NCBI GenBank assembly: GCA_009377475.1
Contig: WHTY01000016.1
Coordinates: forward strand, 1-64,000
DNA from: Actinophytocola sp.
Lineage (GTDB): Bacteria > Actinomycetota > Actinomycetes > Mycobacteriales > Pseudonocardiaceae
Direction of reading: 5' to 3'
Length of the DNA: 64,000 nt
Made by a program: the position numbers and the translations under genes. The number at the start of each line of letters is the position of its first letter. Positions within the stretch are counted from its first letter, which is position 1. Shown here one piece after another: positions 18,261 through 25,119 of this stretch. The notes under the pieces are model-generated. The model was not told the DNA's origin, ran no database searches, and saw nothing but the letters and a program-made list of their open reading frames with translations.

Positions 18261-18890
18261 TCACGCCGCGCTGAAAGCGCGGCACATCATCCGGCCGTAG
18301 AGCTCGCCGAGCTCCTGAGTCCGCCAGCCATCCGGGTGATCCACCAGCGAGCGAGCCGCCGCCTCACAGGAGGACATGAACAGCTCGACCAGCGCCGGAA
18401 GTTTGCGATCCAGCTCGGCGACGTCCCACCACGCGGTGAGCGCGGGGCGCAGCCAGCGGGTCGCGTTGTCGGCCATCACCAGCCGCGCCTCCCGGAACTT
18501 GTCCGCGCCGGCCGGATCGGGGGCCGTGCTGAACAGCAGTCGCCACGCGTCGGGGCAGTCGGCCACGACGTCGAGAAACGCCCGGTAGCCCCGCACGAAC
18601 ACGGCCTCGGGGTCGTCGCCGCGTGCGCTGTGCAGCGCGGCGAGCGCGTTGGCGAGCAGCCGCTCCCCCTCGCGCTCGACCAGCGCCTCGATCAGCGCGG
18701 CCCGATCCCGGAAGCACGCGTAGACGACCGGACGGGTGACGCCGAGGTTGTCGGCGACGGCACCGATCGTCACCGCGCCAACGCCGGAGTGGACGGCAAG
18801 GGCCAGCGCGGCGTCGAGCACCTGAGGACGTCGACGCTCCGGCCCAAGGTGGGCGGCGCGCTCCCGCTCCGAACGCACGGCATCAGCCAT
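18261..18890 (-). CDS. TetR-family transcriptional regulator
   Basis: A 209-residue TetR protein: helix-turn-helix VTIGAVADNLGVTRPVVYACF around residues 40-60 and a ligand-binding domain with VRGYRAFLDVVADCPDAW. The ATG at 18890 lies 10 bp from a 43-bp palindrome, which argues against the longer upstream frame that would translate through the operator. It precedes the MpaB-type gene and faces the lipase, and probably represses both. Confidence 0.85.
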   Translation of the reverse strand: MADAVRSERERAAHLGPERRRPQVLDAALALAVHSGVGAVTIGAVADNLGVTRPVVYACFRDRAALIEALVEREGERLLANALAALHSARGDDPEAVFVRGYRAFLDVVADCPDAWRLLFSTAPDPAGADKFREARLVMADNATRWLRPALTAWWDVAELDRKLPALVELFMSSCEAAARSLVDHPDGWRTQELGELYGRMMCRAFSAA

Positions 18891-18899
18891 ATCGGCGAC

Positions 18900-18942
18900 G
18901 TTACTACAGCAATGTAGGAATTTCCTACACGGTTGTAGTAAC
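18900..18942. promoter_or_regulatory. 43-bp palindromic operator between tetR and lipase genes
   Basis: Two nested inverted repeats share one centre at 18921: outer arms GTTACTACA / TGTAGTAAC and inner arms TGTAGGAA / TTCCTACA, separated by 4-bp linkers. All pairs are perfect. The layout suits a pair of TetR dimers and lies between divergent genes, so it should control both directions. Confidence 0.8.
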
Positions 18943-18985
18943 ATTCCGCACACCCCGGCACCACCGCAGCTGACCAGGAGTTTTC

Positions 18986-19828
18986 ATGCGCCGCATCGTC
19001 CTTGCCGTCCTCACGCTCGCCTTGCTCGGTGGCGTCGCCACCCCCGCGACGGCGGCGCCGTCCGCCGGCTACAACGACTGGTCCTGCCAGCCGTCCGCGG
19101 CGCATCCCAGGCCCGTGGTCCTGATCCACGGCCTTGGCGGCAACGGGCCCGGCAACTGGGCCTTCCACGGCCCGAGGCTGGCGGACGCCGGATACTGCGC
19201 GTTCTCTTTCACCTACGGCCAGCAGTTCTCCGGCGCACCAGGCGGCACCCGGCCGGTGAAGGAGTCCGCGCAGGAGGTCGGCGCGTTCATCGACAAGGTG
19301 CAGGCCGCGACCGGCACCGCCAACGTTGACCTCGTCGGGCACTCCGAGGGCGGTTTCCTGTCGCTGTACGTGCTGAAGGTCGCGGGCTACGCCGCCGAGG
19401 TCGGCTCCGTGGTCGCCCTGGCGCCGCCCACCCACGGGACGACGTTCAGCGGGCTGGTCACCGTCGGCCAGCTGCTCGGCGGCCAGGAGTTCATCGAGCT
19501 GCTCACCGACGGCGTGATGTGCTACGCCTGCGGCGACCTCGTCGTCGGCGGCGACGCGGTCGACGAGCTCACCGCTGGCCCGATCGCGCAGGAGCGCGTC
19601 GACTACACCGTCGTCGCGACCCGCTACGACGTCATCGTCACGCCGCCATCGACGTCGTTCATCGGCGAGCCCGGGGTGGACAACCAGTACGTCCAGGACA
19701 CCTGCGCCGCCGACCCGGTCGGGCACGTCGGCATCGCCTTCGACCCCACCGTCACCCAGCTGATCACGAACGCGCTCGACCCGAACACCGCGGTCGACGT
19801 CCAGTGCGGCTTCGGCCCGCCGGTGTAA
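18986..19828 (+). CDS. Secreted alpha/beta-hydrolase lipase
   Basis: A 280-residue protein with a Sec signal peptide (RRIVLAVLTLALLGGVATPA, cleavage after ATAA). The oxyanion-hole segment is LIHGLGG (46-52), the nucleophile S120 in GHSEG, and the likely acid and base are D215 (TRYDVIV) and H247 (GHVGIAF). This matches the actinobacterial EstA/lipase class 2 family acting on extracellular esters or triacylglycerols. CAGGAG precedes the ATG. It is divergent from tetR and probably repressed through the shared palindrome. Confidence 0.88.
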   Translation: MRRIVLAVLTLALLGGVATPATAAPSAGYNDWSCQPSAAHPRPVVLIHGLGGNGPGNWAFHGPRLADAGYCAFSFTYGQQFSGAPGGTRPVKESAQEVGAFIDKVQAATGTANVDLVGHSEGGFLSLYVLKVAGYAAEVGSVVALAPPTHGTTFSGLVTVGQLLGGQEFIELLTDGVMCYACGDLVVGGDAVDELTAGPIAQERVDYTVVATRYDVIVTPPSTSFIGEPGVDNQYVQDTCAADPVGHVGIAFDPTVTQLITNALDPNTAVDVQCGFGPPV

Positions 19829-19831
19829 TCA

Positions 19832-19889
19832 GTGTTGATCTGAAGACGTTGTACTCGCTATGACGACGACGATGTCTTCAGATCAACAC
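19832..19889 (+). terminator. Lipase terminator, 16-bp perfect hairpin related to repeat families
   Basis: GTGTTGATCTGAAGAC (19832-19847) and GTCTTCAGATCAACAC (19874-19889) pair perfectly around a 26-base loop. The loop, read on the other strand, contains GTCGTCATAGCGA, which also occurs in the repeat at 25022-25060, so the hairpin is probably a diverged member of the same repeat group. Confidence 0.65.
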
Positions 19890-19987
19890 CGCGCCAGACC
19901 GCGGGCGATACCCAAGTTCCGGAAATTGCGGTATTCCGTTGCCAGCGGAACTCGGGTATTTCCCGGTCAAACCGGCCGATCCGTCGG

Positions 19988-20785
19988 TCACGCCGCCCGC
20001 GTCGCGCGGATCACCACCGCCGTCGCCACCGACCCGTGCTGTTCGGCGGGGATGAGCTCGCGCATCAACGCGATCACCTCGTCGGAGAACAGCGGGTACA
20101 ACGCGCAGTCGTCGATGCTCAACGGCTGGTGGTCGCGGACGTCGATGTCCACGAAACCCACCCGCGCCAGCTTGCGGACGAAGTCCTCCTCGGCCAGCGC
20201 CCCCGCCACGCACCCCGCCCACGCGGCGGGCTGGGTCAGGATCTCCGGCGGCAGGCCCTCCTGCTCCACGGTCAGGTCGGACACGCAGAACTGCCCACCC
20301 GGCCGCAACACGCGAGCGGACTCGGCCATCACGCGCGTCTTGCGCGGCGACAGGTTGACGACGCCGTTGGAGATGATGACGTCCACGCTGTCGTCGGGCA
20401 GCGGGATCGCCTCCAGCTCACCATCCAGCGGCTCGACGTTGTCCAGCCCGGCCTCGCGTGCCGCCTTGGCGGTGCGTTCCAGCATCTCCGGCAGGAAGTC
20501 GAGCGCGATCACCCGCCCGGTCGGCCCGGTCCGCCGCGCCGCGAGGATGCTGTCGATCCCGCCGCCGCAACCGAGGTCGAGGACGACGTCGCCGGGCCGG
20601 ATCCCGGCGTGTCGCAGGTGGTTCGCCACGCCGAGCGCGCGCCGCATCGCCGACTCCGGCACCAGCGGCAGCTCGTCGTCGCTGTACAGCTTGCGCGCCA
20701 CCGCCTCGGTCGTCGGCGGCACATCGCGGTACGCCGCCCGCACCAGGTCCTTCACCTCGGCGGTGTGCATCAGGTCGCGGGTCAT
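19988..20785 (-). CDS. SAM-dependent methyltransferase, arsenite methyltransferase-like
   Basis: A 265-residue protein with VVLDLGCGGGIDSILAARR (motif I), RVIALDFLPEMLER, and DVIISNGVVNLSPRKTRVMAE, the pattern of ArsM-type and related thiol or metalloid methyltransferases. The usual substrate-binding cysteine pairs are not obvious, so arsenite need not be the substrate. It overlaps the anti-sigma gene by 4 bp (ATGA) and closes a sigma/anti-sigma/methyltransferase operon. A truncated relative lies divergently at 21370-21781. Confidence 0.75.
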   Translation of the reverse strand: MTRDLMHTAEVKDLVRAAYRDVPPTTEAVARKLYSDDELPLVPESAMRRALGVANHLRHAGIRPGDVVLDLGCGGGIDSILAARRTGPTGRVIALDFLPEMLERTAKAAREAGLDNVEPLDGELEAIPLPDDSVDVIISNGVVNLSPRKTRVMAESARVLRPGGQFCVSDLTVEQEGLPPEILTQPAAWAGCVAGALAEEDFVRKLARVGFVDIDVRDHQPLSIDDCALYPLFSDEVIALMRELIPAEQHGSVATAVVIRATRAA

Positions 20786-21012
20786 CGCTCCAACTCCTCC
20801 AACGTGTGCCGCAGCCGTCGCAGCACGTCATCCGGGACGTCCTCGTCCGCGGCCACGGCCAGAGTGCGGCGCAGCTCCTGCGCGAACTCCAACTCGCCGC
20901 AGCACCGGCGACACCGCGCGAGATGGCTCTCGATCGCGGCCCGCTCGGTCACGTCGACGACGTCGTCGATGTACTCCCAGAGCTGGCGCACCGCCTCCGC
21001 ACAACTGATCAT
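20782..21012 (-). CDS. Zinc-finger anti-sigma factor
   Basis: A 76-residue protein starting MISCAEAVRQLWEYIDDVVD with the zf-HC2 signature H-x3-C-x2-C in SHLARCRRCCGEL. Such small ZAS domains bind the cognate ECF sigma factor. The start overlaps the sigma stop (ATGA) and its stop overlaps the methyltransferase start, so all three are translationally coupled. Because the sigma gene is broken, this protein probably has no partner now. Confidence 0.8.
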   Translation of the reverse strand: MISCAEAVRQLWEYIDDVVDVTERAAIESHLARCRRCCGELEFAQELRRTLAVAADEDVPDDVLRRLRHTLEELER

Positions 21013-21391
21013 CGGGCCCCCTCCCGCAGGAGACCGTGTTCCGTGGCGTAGCGCCACATCTGCTGCTCAAACGCCTTCCTGCCCCGGTGCAGCCGCGCCA
21101 GGACCGTGCCAGCGGCGTGTCCAGCATCGCCGCGACCTCGCGCGCCAGGAACCCATGCATGTACACCAGCACCACGGGGATGCGGTACAACTCGGGCAGG
21201 CGCAGCAGCACCTGCCGAACGTCGTCCACGCTGAACTCGGCGAGGAAGTCCAGGTGCAGCGAGTCCGAGTACGGGAACGGGTCCTCGTACGCGATCGTGC
21301 GGTACAGCGAGAACTCCTCCAGCGCGTCGAGGTCGACGTCGTCGTGGCTGCGGGCGCGCAATCGGTCCCGGCAGCAGGCGTCGACGACCAC
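21009..21391 (-). pseudogene. ECF sigma factor lacking its N-terminus and carrying a frameshift
   Basis: The minus strand encodes DDVDLDALEEFSLYRTIAYE, then RQVLLRLPELYRIPVVLVYM and HGFLAREVAAMLDTPL, a sigma region 4. There the frame is lost and resumes one base away as TVLARLHRGRKAFEQQMW to the stop, consistent with one missing G near 21113. Region 2 is absent: upstream sequence switches to the divergent methyltransferase around 21370-21390. The remaining piece cannot bind the -10 element or core polymerase normally. Confidence 0.8.
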
Positions 21392-21781
21392 GTGCAGTTC
21401 CGCAACGGCCGCGTCGAGGCGCTGCCCGCACCGGACGGCGCCGTGGACTGCGTCATCTCCAACGGCGTCATCAACCTGATCCCCGACAAGACGGCGGTGT
21501 TCCGCGAGGTCGCCAGGGTGCTGCGGCCCGGCGGCAGGCTCGCGATCGCCGACATCGTCACCGAGCGACAGCTCGCGTCGTCCATCGTCTGCAACGTCGA
21601 CCTGTGGGCGTCCTGTATCGGCGGCGCGGCGCAGGAGTCGGCGTACCGGCAGGCGATCGAGGACGCCGGCCTGCGAGTGGAGCAGGTGCGCGCCAACCCG
21701 TACGAGTTCCTTTCCGACGGCGCCCGCGGCGCCACCACGACCTATGGCGTCAAGAGCATCTCCCTGCTCGCGACCAAGTAA
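21370..21781 (+). pseudogene. ArsM-like methyltransferase lacking its N-terminal half
   Basis: From about AAGVDDHVQFRNGRVEALP the plus strand codes for the C-terminal part of an ArsM-like methyltransferase: DCVISNGVINLIPDKTAVF, REVARVLRPGGRLAIADIV, then WASCIGGAAQESAYRQAIED and a natural stop. The SAM-binding motif I and everything before it are missing. The break coincides with the break in the divergent sigma gene, so a single deletion appears to have removed both 5' ends and their shared promoter region. An intact relative is at 19988-20785. Confidence 0.8.
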
Positions 21782-21802
21782 TCACCACCCGAAGGAGGCA
21801 CC

Positions 21803-22162
21803 ATGTCCACCACCGAAGCGCGCCCCAACGGCGTCGACGTCACGCAGCTCGTGCAGACCGTCGAGGCGATCCTGCACGCGCTCGGGTCCTGCCTCGCCGT
21901 GGGCATCTCGTACAACGCGGCGGCGCTGGGGATCGAGCTGCGCGGGCTGACGTTCGACCTCGAAGGCTCGCTTGACCTGCACGGTTTCCTCGGCCTGTCG
22001 GACGACGTCCGTCCCGGCTACAGCAACGTGCGGGTGACCTGCCACATCGACTCGGACGCGCCCGCCGAGAAGGTCGATGAGCTGTGCGCCTACACGCAGC
22101 GGACGTCGCCCGTGCTCGACATCCTGCGCAACCCGGTCAACGTCACGGTGACCAGGGTATAG
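21803..22162 (+). CDS. OsmC-family protein with probable in-frame internal deletion
   Basis: A 119-residue product. The end is typical OsmC/YhfA: HALGSCLAVGISYNAAALGI and HIDSDAPAEKVDELCAYTQR with VLDILRNPVNV. From memory, relatives have about 60-70 residues between the opening VTQLVQTVEAI and the LHALGSC block, containing the first cysteine region and several strands; here the two blocks are directly joined. The peroxidatic cysteine of CAYTQ-type or GSC-type motifs remains, but half of the fold is gone. GAAGGAGG precedes the ATG. Probably not functional as a peroxidase. Confidence 0.65.
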   Translation: MSTTEARPNGVDVTQLVQTVEAILHALGSCLAVGISYNAAALGIELRGLTFDLEGSLDLHGFLGLSDDVRPGYSNVRVTCHIDSDAPAEKVDELCAYTQRTSPVLDILRNPVNVTVTRV

Positions 22163-22213
22163 ATCTGGCGGTCGTGGCGGCCGCCGGCGGCCGCCACGAC
22201 GTCTCAGGCGGAG

Positions 22214-22232
22214 TAGCGCTAAAATAGCGCTA
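22214..22232 (+). promoter_or_regulatory. vapBC promoter with tandem palindromic operators
   Basis: The self-complementary 8-mer TAGCGCTA occurs twice (22214-22221 and 22225-22232), separated by AAA; the second copy ends on the A of the ATG. A -10 box TAAAAT (22220-22225) lies between them and puts the transcript start at the start codon. This suits a leaderless, autoregulated antitoxin-toxin operon. Confidence 0.7.
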
Positions 22233-22507
22233 TGGCGACGATCCAGATCCGCAACGTCTCCCCGGACGACTACGAGGCGCTGCGCGACGCGGCCAAGGCC
22301 GCTGGCATGTCCTTGCAGACCTACATGCAGGAGCAGGCGAGCACACTAGCCCGTCGCGCCAGGAAGCGCGCCGCGTTCGACGCGGCCCGCGATGCGGTGG
22401 CGCGGGACGACGCGAGCGGCGTGACCACGGAAAGCCTGCTCGCTGAACTGGACGCGATCCGAGGACCGTGGCCGGAGCAGAAGGAGCGCGGAGCGGCGCG
22501 CACGTGA
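22232..22507 (+). CDS. vapB: VapB/FitA-type ribbon-helix-helix antitoxin
   Basis: A 91-residue protein. The first 50 residues (MATIQIRNVSPDDYEALRDA, then AAGMSLQTYMQEQ) form a FitA-like ribbon-helix-helix domain, and the C-terminal tail is charged and probably disordered, as expected for toxin binding. It overlaps the toxin gene by 4 bp (GTGA). Operators of matching symmetry lie at its start. Confidence 0.85.
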   Translation: MATIQIRNVSPDDYEALRDAAKAAGMSLQTYMQEQASTLARRARKRAAFDAARDAVARDDASGVTTESLLAELDAIRGPWPEQKERGAART

Positions 22508-22905
22508 CCGACGAACTCGTCATCGATGCGTCGGCGTTGGTGAAGGCGCTGGTCCAGCGGGACGACGACGCCATCGACCTCGGCATGCGGCTTCGGGACG
22601 CCGACCTCCACGCACCGCATCTGGTTGACGCCGAGCTCGGCGACGTCCTTCGTCGGCTGGTCGTCGCCGACCGACTTCACGCCGAGACCGCGACAACGGC
22701 GTTGCTCTCCATGGACAGCCTCATCGACGAGCGATATCCGCACGCCGGTCCGCTCACGCGGGGCGCGTGGGGCCTCCGGGACCGGGTGCGTTTCTACGAC
22801 GCGCTGTACGTCGCGCTGGCCGCCCGCCTCGACCTTCCGCTGGTGACCGCCGATACCCGGCTGTCCCGCGCCCATGACCTGCCGTGCGAGGTGCAGGTCG
22901 TCTAG
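22504..22905 (+). CDS. vapC: VapC PIN-domain ribonuclease toxin
   Basis: A 133-residue PIN protein. Acidic residues of the metal site are visible: D in VIDASALVKAL (N-terminus), E in VDAELGDVLRR, D in FYDALYVALAARL and D in TADTRLSRAHD. VapC toxins cleave tRNA or rRNA. GTG at 22504 was chosen because it gives the standard N-terminus and the 4-bp overlap with vapB. All catalytic positions are present, so it looks functional. Confidence 0.88.
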   Translation: MTDELVIDASALVKALVQRDDDAIDLGMRLRDADLHAPHLVDAELGDVLRRLVVADRLHAETATTALLSMDSLIDERYPHAGPLTRGAWGLRDRVRFYDALYVALAARLDLPLVTADTRLSRAHDLPCEVQVV

Positions 22906-22920
22906 ACAGCGCTCGACGGC

Positions 22921-23337
22921 TCAGGGCGTCTCACTGTGGCGGCCCGCTCGCCGCGCGAACCGCCGCAGCTGGAAGACCCGGGCGACGCCGATCAGCGCGA
23001 CAAGCAGCGCGCCGCCCACCGACGCGAACAGCAGCGCGATGCCCAGCGGGAGCGTGCCGGACGCGCCGAAGTAGTGCACCGTCACCGACGCCGAGTTCTG
23101 CAAGATGAAGATGAGCAGAAACACCAGCACGATGACGGCGACGATCACCGCGACCCAGGCGCCACTGATGCGGGTGGGCTTGAGCTTCGCGGCATCCTCC
23201 GAGCGGCCAGGGCGTTCGGTCTTCTCGGTCGGCGCCGTTGGCCCCGTCGGTGCCGCTGGCTCGGTTGCACGCGGTTCGGTGCCCTTGTCCGCGCCCGCTC
23301 CGGGCGCGTCGGCACGGGTGTCGTTGTCTTTGCTCAC
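22921..23337 (-). CDS. LapA-domain (DUF1049) membrane protein
   Basis: A 138-residue protein. The first 50 residues are a proline/threonine-rich cytoplasmic tail (APTGPTAPTEKTERPGRSED). Two membrane spans follow, VAVIVAVIVLVFLLIFILQN and LPLGIALLFASVGGALLVAL, joined by the NSASVTVHYFG loop typical of LapA-domain proteins. The end is basic (FQLRRFARRAGRH). Function in actinobacteria is not established. It converges with vapC. Confidence 0.75.
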   Translation of the reverse strand: MSKDNDTRADAPGAGADKGTEPRATEPAAPTGPTAPTEKTERPGRSEDAAKLKPTRISGAWVAVIVAVIVLVFLLIFILQNSASVTVHYFGASGTLPLGIALLFASVGGALLVALIGVARVFQLRRFARRAGRHSETP

Positions 23338-23452
23338 GCCTCGATTGTCGCGCCATCGGGCGGTTTCCGCAGGACGCGCCGTGGTACGCGCGCGGGTTCA
23401 CCTCACTGGGGGTATGTCGGGGCGCCGTCACGGTGGCCACAGCGTGCGGCGA

Positions 23453-23533
23453 GTTGATCACGTCTACTCGCGGTGTTGTTCGACAAACCGGACAGCGCGG
23501 ACTCTCGCAACAACGCGAGTAGATGTGATCAAC
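23453..23533. repeat. Palindromic repeat with GTTGATCA ends, copy 1 of a tandem pair
   Basis: GTTGATCACGTCTACTCGCG (23453-23472) pairs with CGCGAGTAGATGTGATCAAC (23514-23533) with one or two mismatches. The centre contains TGTTGTTCGACAAACCGG, matched by TGTTGTTCGCCGAACCGG in the neighbouring element at 23587-23658. Confidence 0.7.
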
Positions 23534-23586
23534 ATGTTCCATCGCGAAGGACTACCAGCGCCGATCGCTGGGGTGAGGCCCGGGTA

Positions 23587-23658
23587 CCGCGCGGTGTTGT
23601 TCGCCGAACCGGGCACACCGGACATTCTCGCGCAACACCGCGCGGGTGGTTGATCAAC
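23587..23658. repeat. Palindromic repeat with GTTGATCAAC end, copy 2 of a tandem pair
   Basis: CCGCGCGGTGTTG (23587-23599) pairs perfectly with CAACACCGCGCGG (23633-23645), followed by GTTGATCAAC (23649-23658). Shared central sequence with 23453-23533 shows that the two elements are related. Confidence 0.65.
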
Positions 23659-23672
23659 AACGATGCGACGGC

Positions 23673-23708
23673 ATAACGCGTGGCGTTATTAACGCGTGGC
23701 GTTATACT
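23673..23708 (+). promoter_or_regulatory. higBA-type promoter and operators
   Basis: Two overlapping inverted repeats, ATAACGC-GTG-GCGTTAT (23673-23689) and TAACGC-GTG-GCGTTA (23690-23704), are followed by a -10 box TATACT (23703-23708). This is the usual autoregulatory arrangement for a HigA antitoxin. Confidence 0.65.
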
Positions 23709-23723
23709 TGTGCGGGTGCTGAG

Positions 23724-23791
23724 CCGCCCAGAAACGGGCTCGAAAGCTGCGCGGCAACCGAGCCGGACAGTACAGCGTGCGGGTGAACTGA
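23724..23791 (+). pseudogene. HigB toxin remnant
   Basis: A short stretch encodes PPRNGLE and, after a one-base frameshift, KLRGNRAGQYSVRVN followed by a stop. This is the central PPGNRLEKLRGDRAGQYSIRVN-like core of HigB/RelE-type toxins. The N-terminal two thirds and the C-terminal catalytic strand are missing, so no toxin can be made. Confidence 0.7.
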
Positions 23792-23804
23792 AAGGAGGGA
23801 GCAC

Positions 23805-24107
23805 ATGCCGACACCCGAGATGGCACCAATACATCCCGGCGAAATCCTCGTCGAGGAGTTCCTCATCCCGTTGGAAATCACCCAGCACCGGCTGGCGGTC
23901 GAGATCGGCGTGCCGCCCCGCCGGATCAACGAAATCGTGCACGGCAAGCGGCGCATCAGCGCCGACACCGCGCTCAGGCTCGCCCGCTACTTCGGGACGT
24001 CGGAGCGGTTCTGGATCAACGTCCAAAGCCGCTACGACATCGAAGTGGAGCGCGATCGGCTCGGACCGACTTTGGACGCCATCCGCCCGCTGCAGAACGC
24101 CTCGTGA
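23805..24107 (+). CDS. higA: HigA-family antitoxin, orphaned
   Basis: A 100-residue XRE-type antitoxin: IHPGEILVEEFLIPLEITQ, the HTH RLAVEIGVPPRRINEIVHGK and RISADTALRLARYFGTSERF are characteristic of the HigA/VapI family. AAAGGAGGG precedes the ATG. The toxin gene upstream is only a remnant, so the protein probably acts purely as a repressor of its promoter. Its stop overlaps the start of the aldose epimerase gene (GTGA), putting that metabolic gene under HigA control. Confidence 0.85.
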   Translation: MPTPEMAPIHPGEILVEEFLIPLEITQHRLAVEIGVPPRRINEIVHGKRRISADTALRLARYFGTSERFWINVQSRYDIEVERDRLGPTLDAIRPLQNAS

Positions 24108-25015
24108 CACAGCCGCAGACTGACGACGAGCTGGCCCTGCGCCACGGCCGTTTCCGCGCGACCGTCGATCCTGTCGGCGCTTCGCTGTGCTCGTTCCGCA
24201 TCGACGACGTGCCGCTGATCCGCGAGTTCCCCACGGCGACGCGACGTGCACTGTACGGCGGCGCGGTCCTCGCGCCGTGGGTCGGACGCCTCGCCGCAGG
24301 CACCTACACCTTCCAGGGCCGAACCCACCACGTCCCCGTCGACGAGCCCGAGCGCGGCACCGCCCTGCATGGCCTGGTCGCCCAGCGCGCATGGGACGTC
24401 GTCCAGCACACGGACACCTTGCTCACGCTGCGCATCCGGCTGGCGCTGCCGACGGGCTACCCGTTCGACCTCGACCTCACGGCGACGTACCTGCTCGATG
24501 ACACCGGCCTGCGCATCGAACTGGCGACGTCGAACCTCGGCTCCGACCCCGCCCCCTACGGCTGCGCGATCCATCCCTACCTGACCGCGGGCGGCGTCGT
24601 TGACGACTGGTCGCTGCACCTCCCCGCCGACACCTACCTCGGCACGGATCCCGAGACGCTGATCCCCACGCACGAGGCGCCGACCAACGACTCGCCGTTC
24701 GATTTCCGCCAGCCGACGTCGCTCGCCGGGCTGGAGATCGACAACACCTTCACCGGCCTCGACCATGACACCGACGATGACAGCACCGCAACGGTGCGCG
24801 ACGCCGACGGCCGGGGTGTCACGCTCACCTGGGACCGCACCTTGCCGTGGGTCCAGGTCTACACGAGCGACCATCCCAGCCCGGACGTGCACCGCACCGG
24901 GCTCGCGATCGAACCCGCGATCTGCCCGCCGAACGCCTTCGTCACCGGCCGCGACCTCATCGTCCTCGACCCCGGCGAGCGGCACGTCGCGCAGTGGCAC
25001 CTCGCGCCGAGCTGA
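24104..25015 (+). CDS. Aldose 1-epimerase family protein
   Basis: A 303-residue galactose-mutarotase-like protein. Landmarks are LYGGAVLAPWVGRLAAGTYT, GTALHGLVAQRAWDV (catalytic-region histidine), CAIHPYLTAGG (second histidine) and GLAIEPAICPPNAF (catalytic glutamate). It interconverts sugar anomers. It begins within the higA stop, so it shares the higA promoter. The nearby fructose PTS operon is convergent and not co-transcribed. Confidence 0.85.
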   Translation: MTQPQTDDELALRHGRFRATVDPVGASLCSFRIDDVPLIREFPTATRRALYGGAVLAPWVGRLAAGTYTFQGRTHHVPVDEPERGTALHGLVAQRAWDVVQHTDTLLTLRIRLALPTGYPFDLDLTATYLLDDTGLRIELATSNLGSDPAPYGCAIHPYLTAGGVVDDWSLHLPADTYLGTDPETLIPTHEAPTNDSPFDFRQPTSLAGLEIDNTFTGLDHDTDDDSTATVRDADGRGVTLTWDRTLPWVQVYTSDHPSPDVHRTGLAIEPAICPPNAFVTGRDLIVLDPGERHVAQWHLAPS

Positions 25016-25021
25016 GCGCGA

Positions 25022-25042
25022 GTGGATCTTGAGGCGTTCTGG
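25022..25042. repeat. Repeat family A, single left arm
   Basis: GTGGATCTTGAGGCGTTCTGG matches one arm of the elements at 17237-17285 and 36010-36063. The following bases diverge (GTCGTCATAGCGACC) and the second arm is not recognisable, so this is a partial or decayed copy. Confidence 0.6.
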
Positions 25043-25076
25043 TCGTCATAGCGACCGAAACGTCGACAGCTGGTAA

Positions 25077-25116
25077 GAGGCCGTCCGGACGGGGCGGGGG
25101 ACGTCCGGACGGCCTC
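25077..25116 (-). terminator. Terminator of the fructose PTS operon
   Basis: GAGGCCGTCCGGAC (25077-25090) and GTCCGGACGGCCTC (25103-25116) form a perfect 14-bp stem with a 12-base G-rich loop, immediately after the ptsI stop. It can serve both convergent transcripts. Confidence 0.8.
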
Positions 25117-25119
25117 CGG

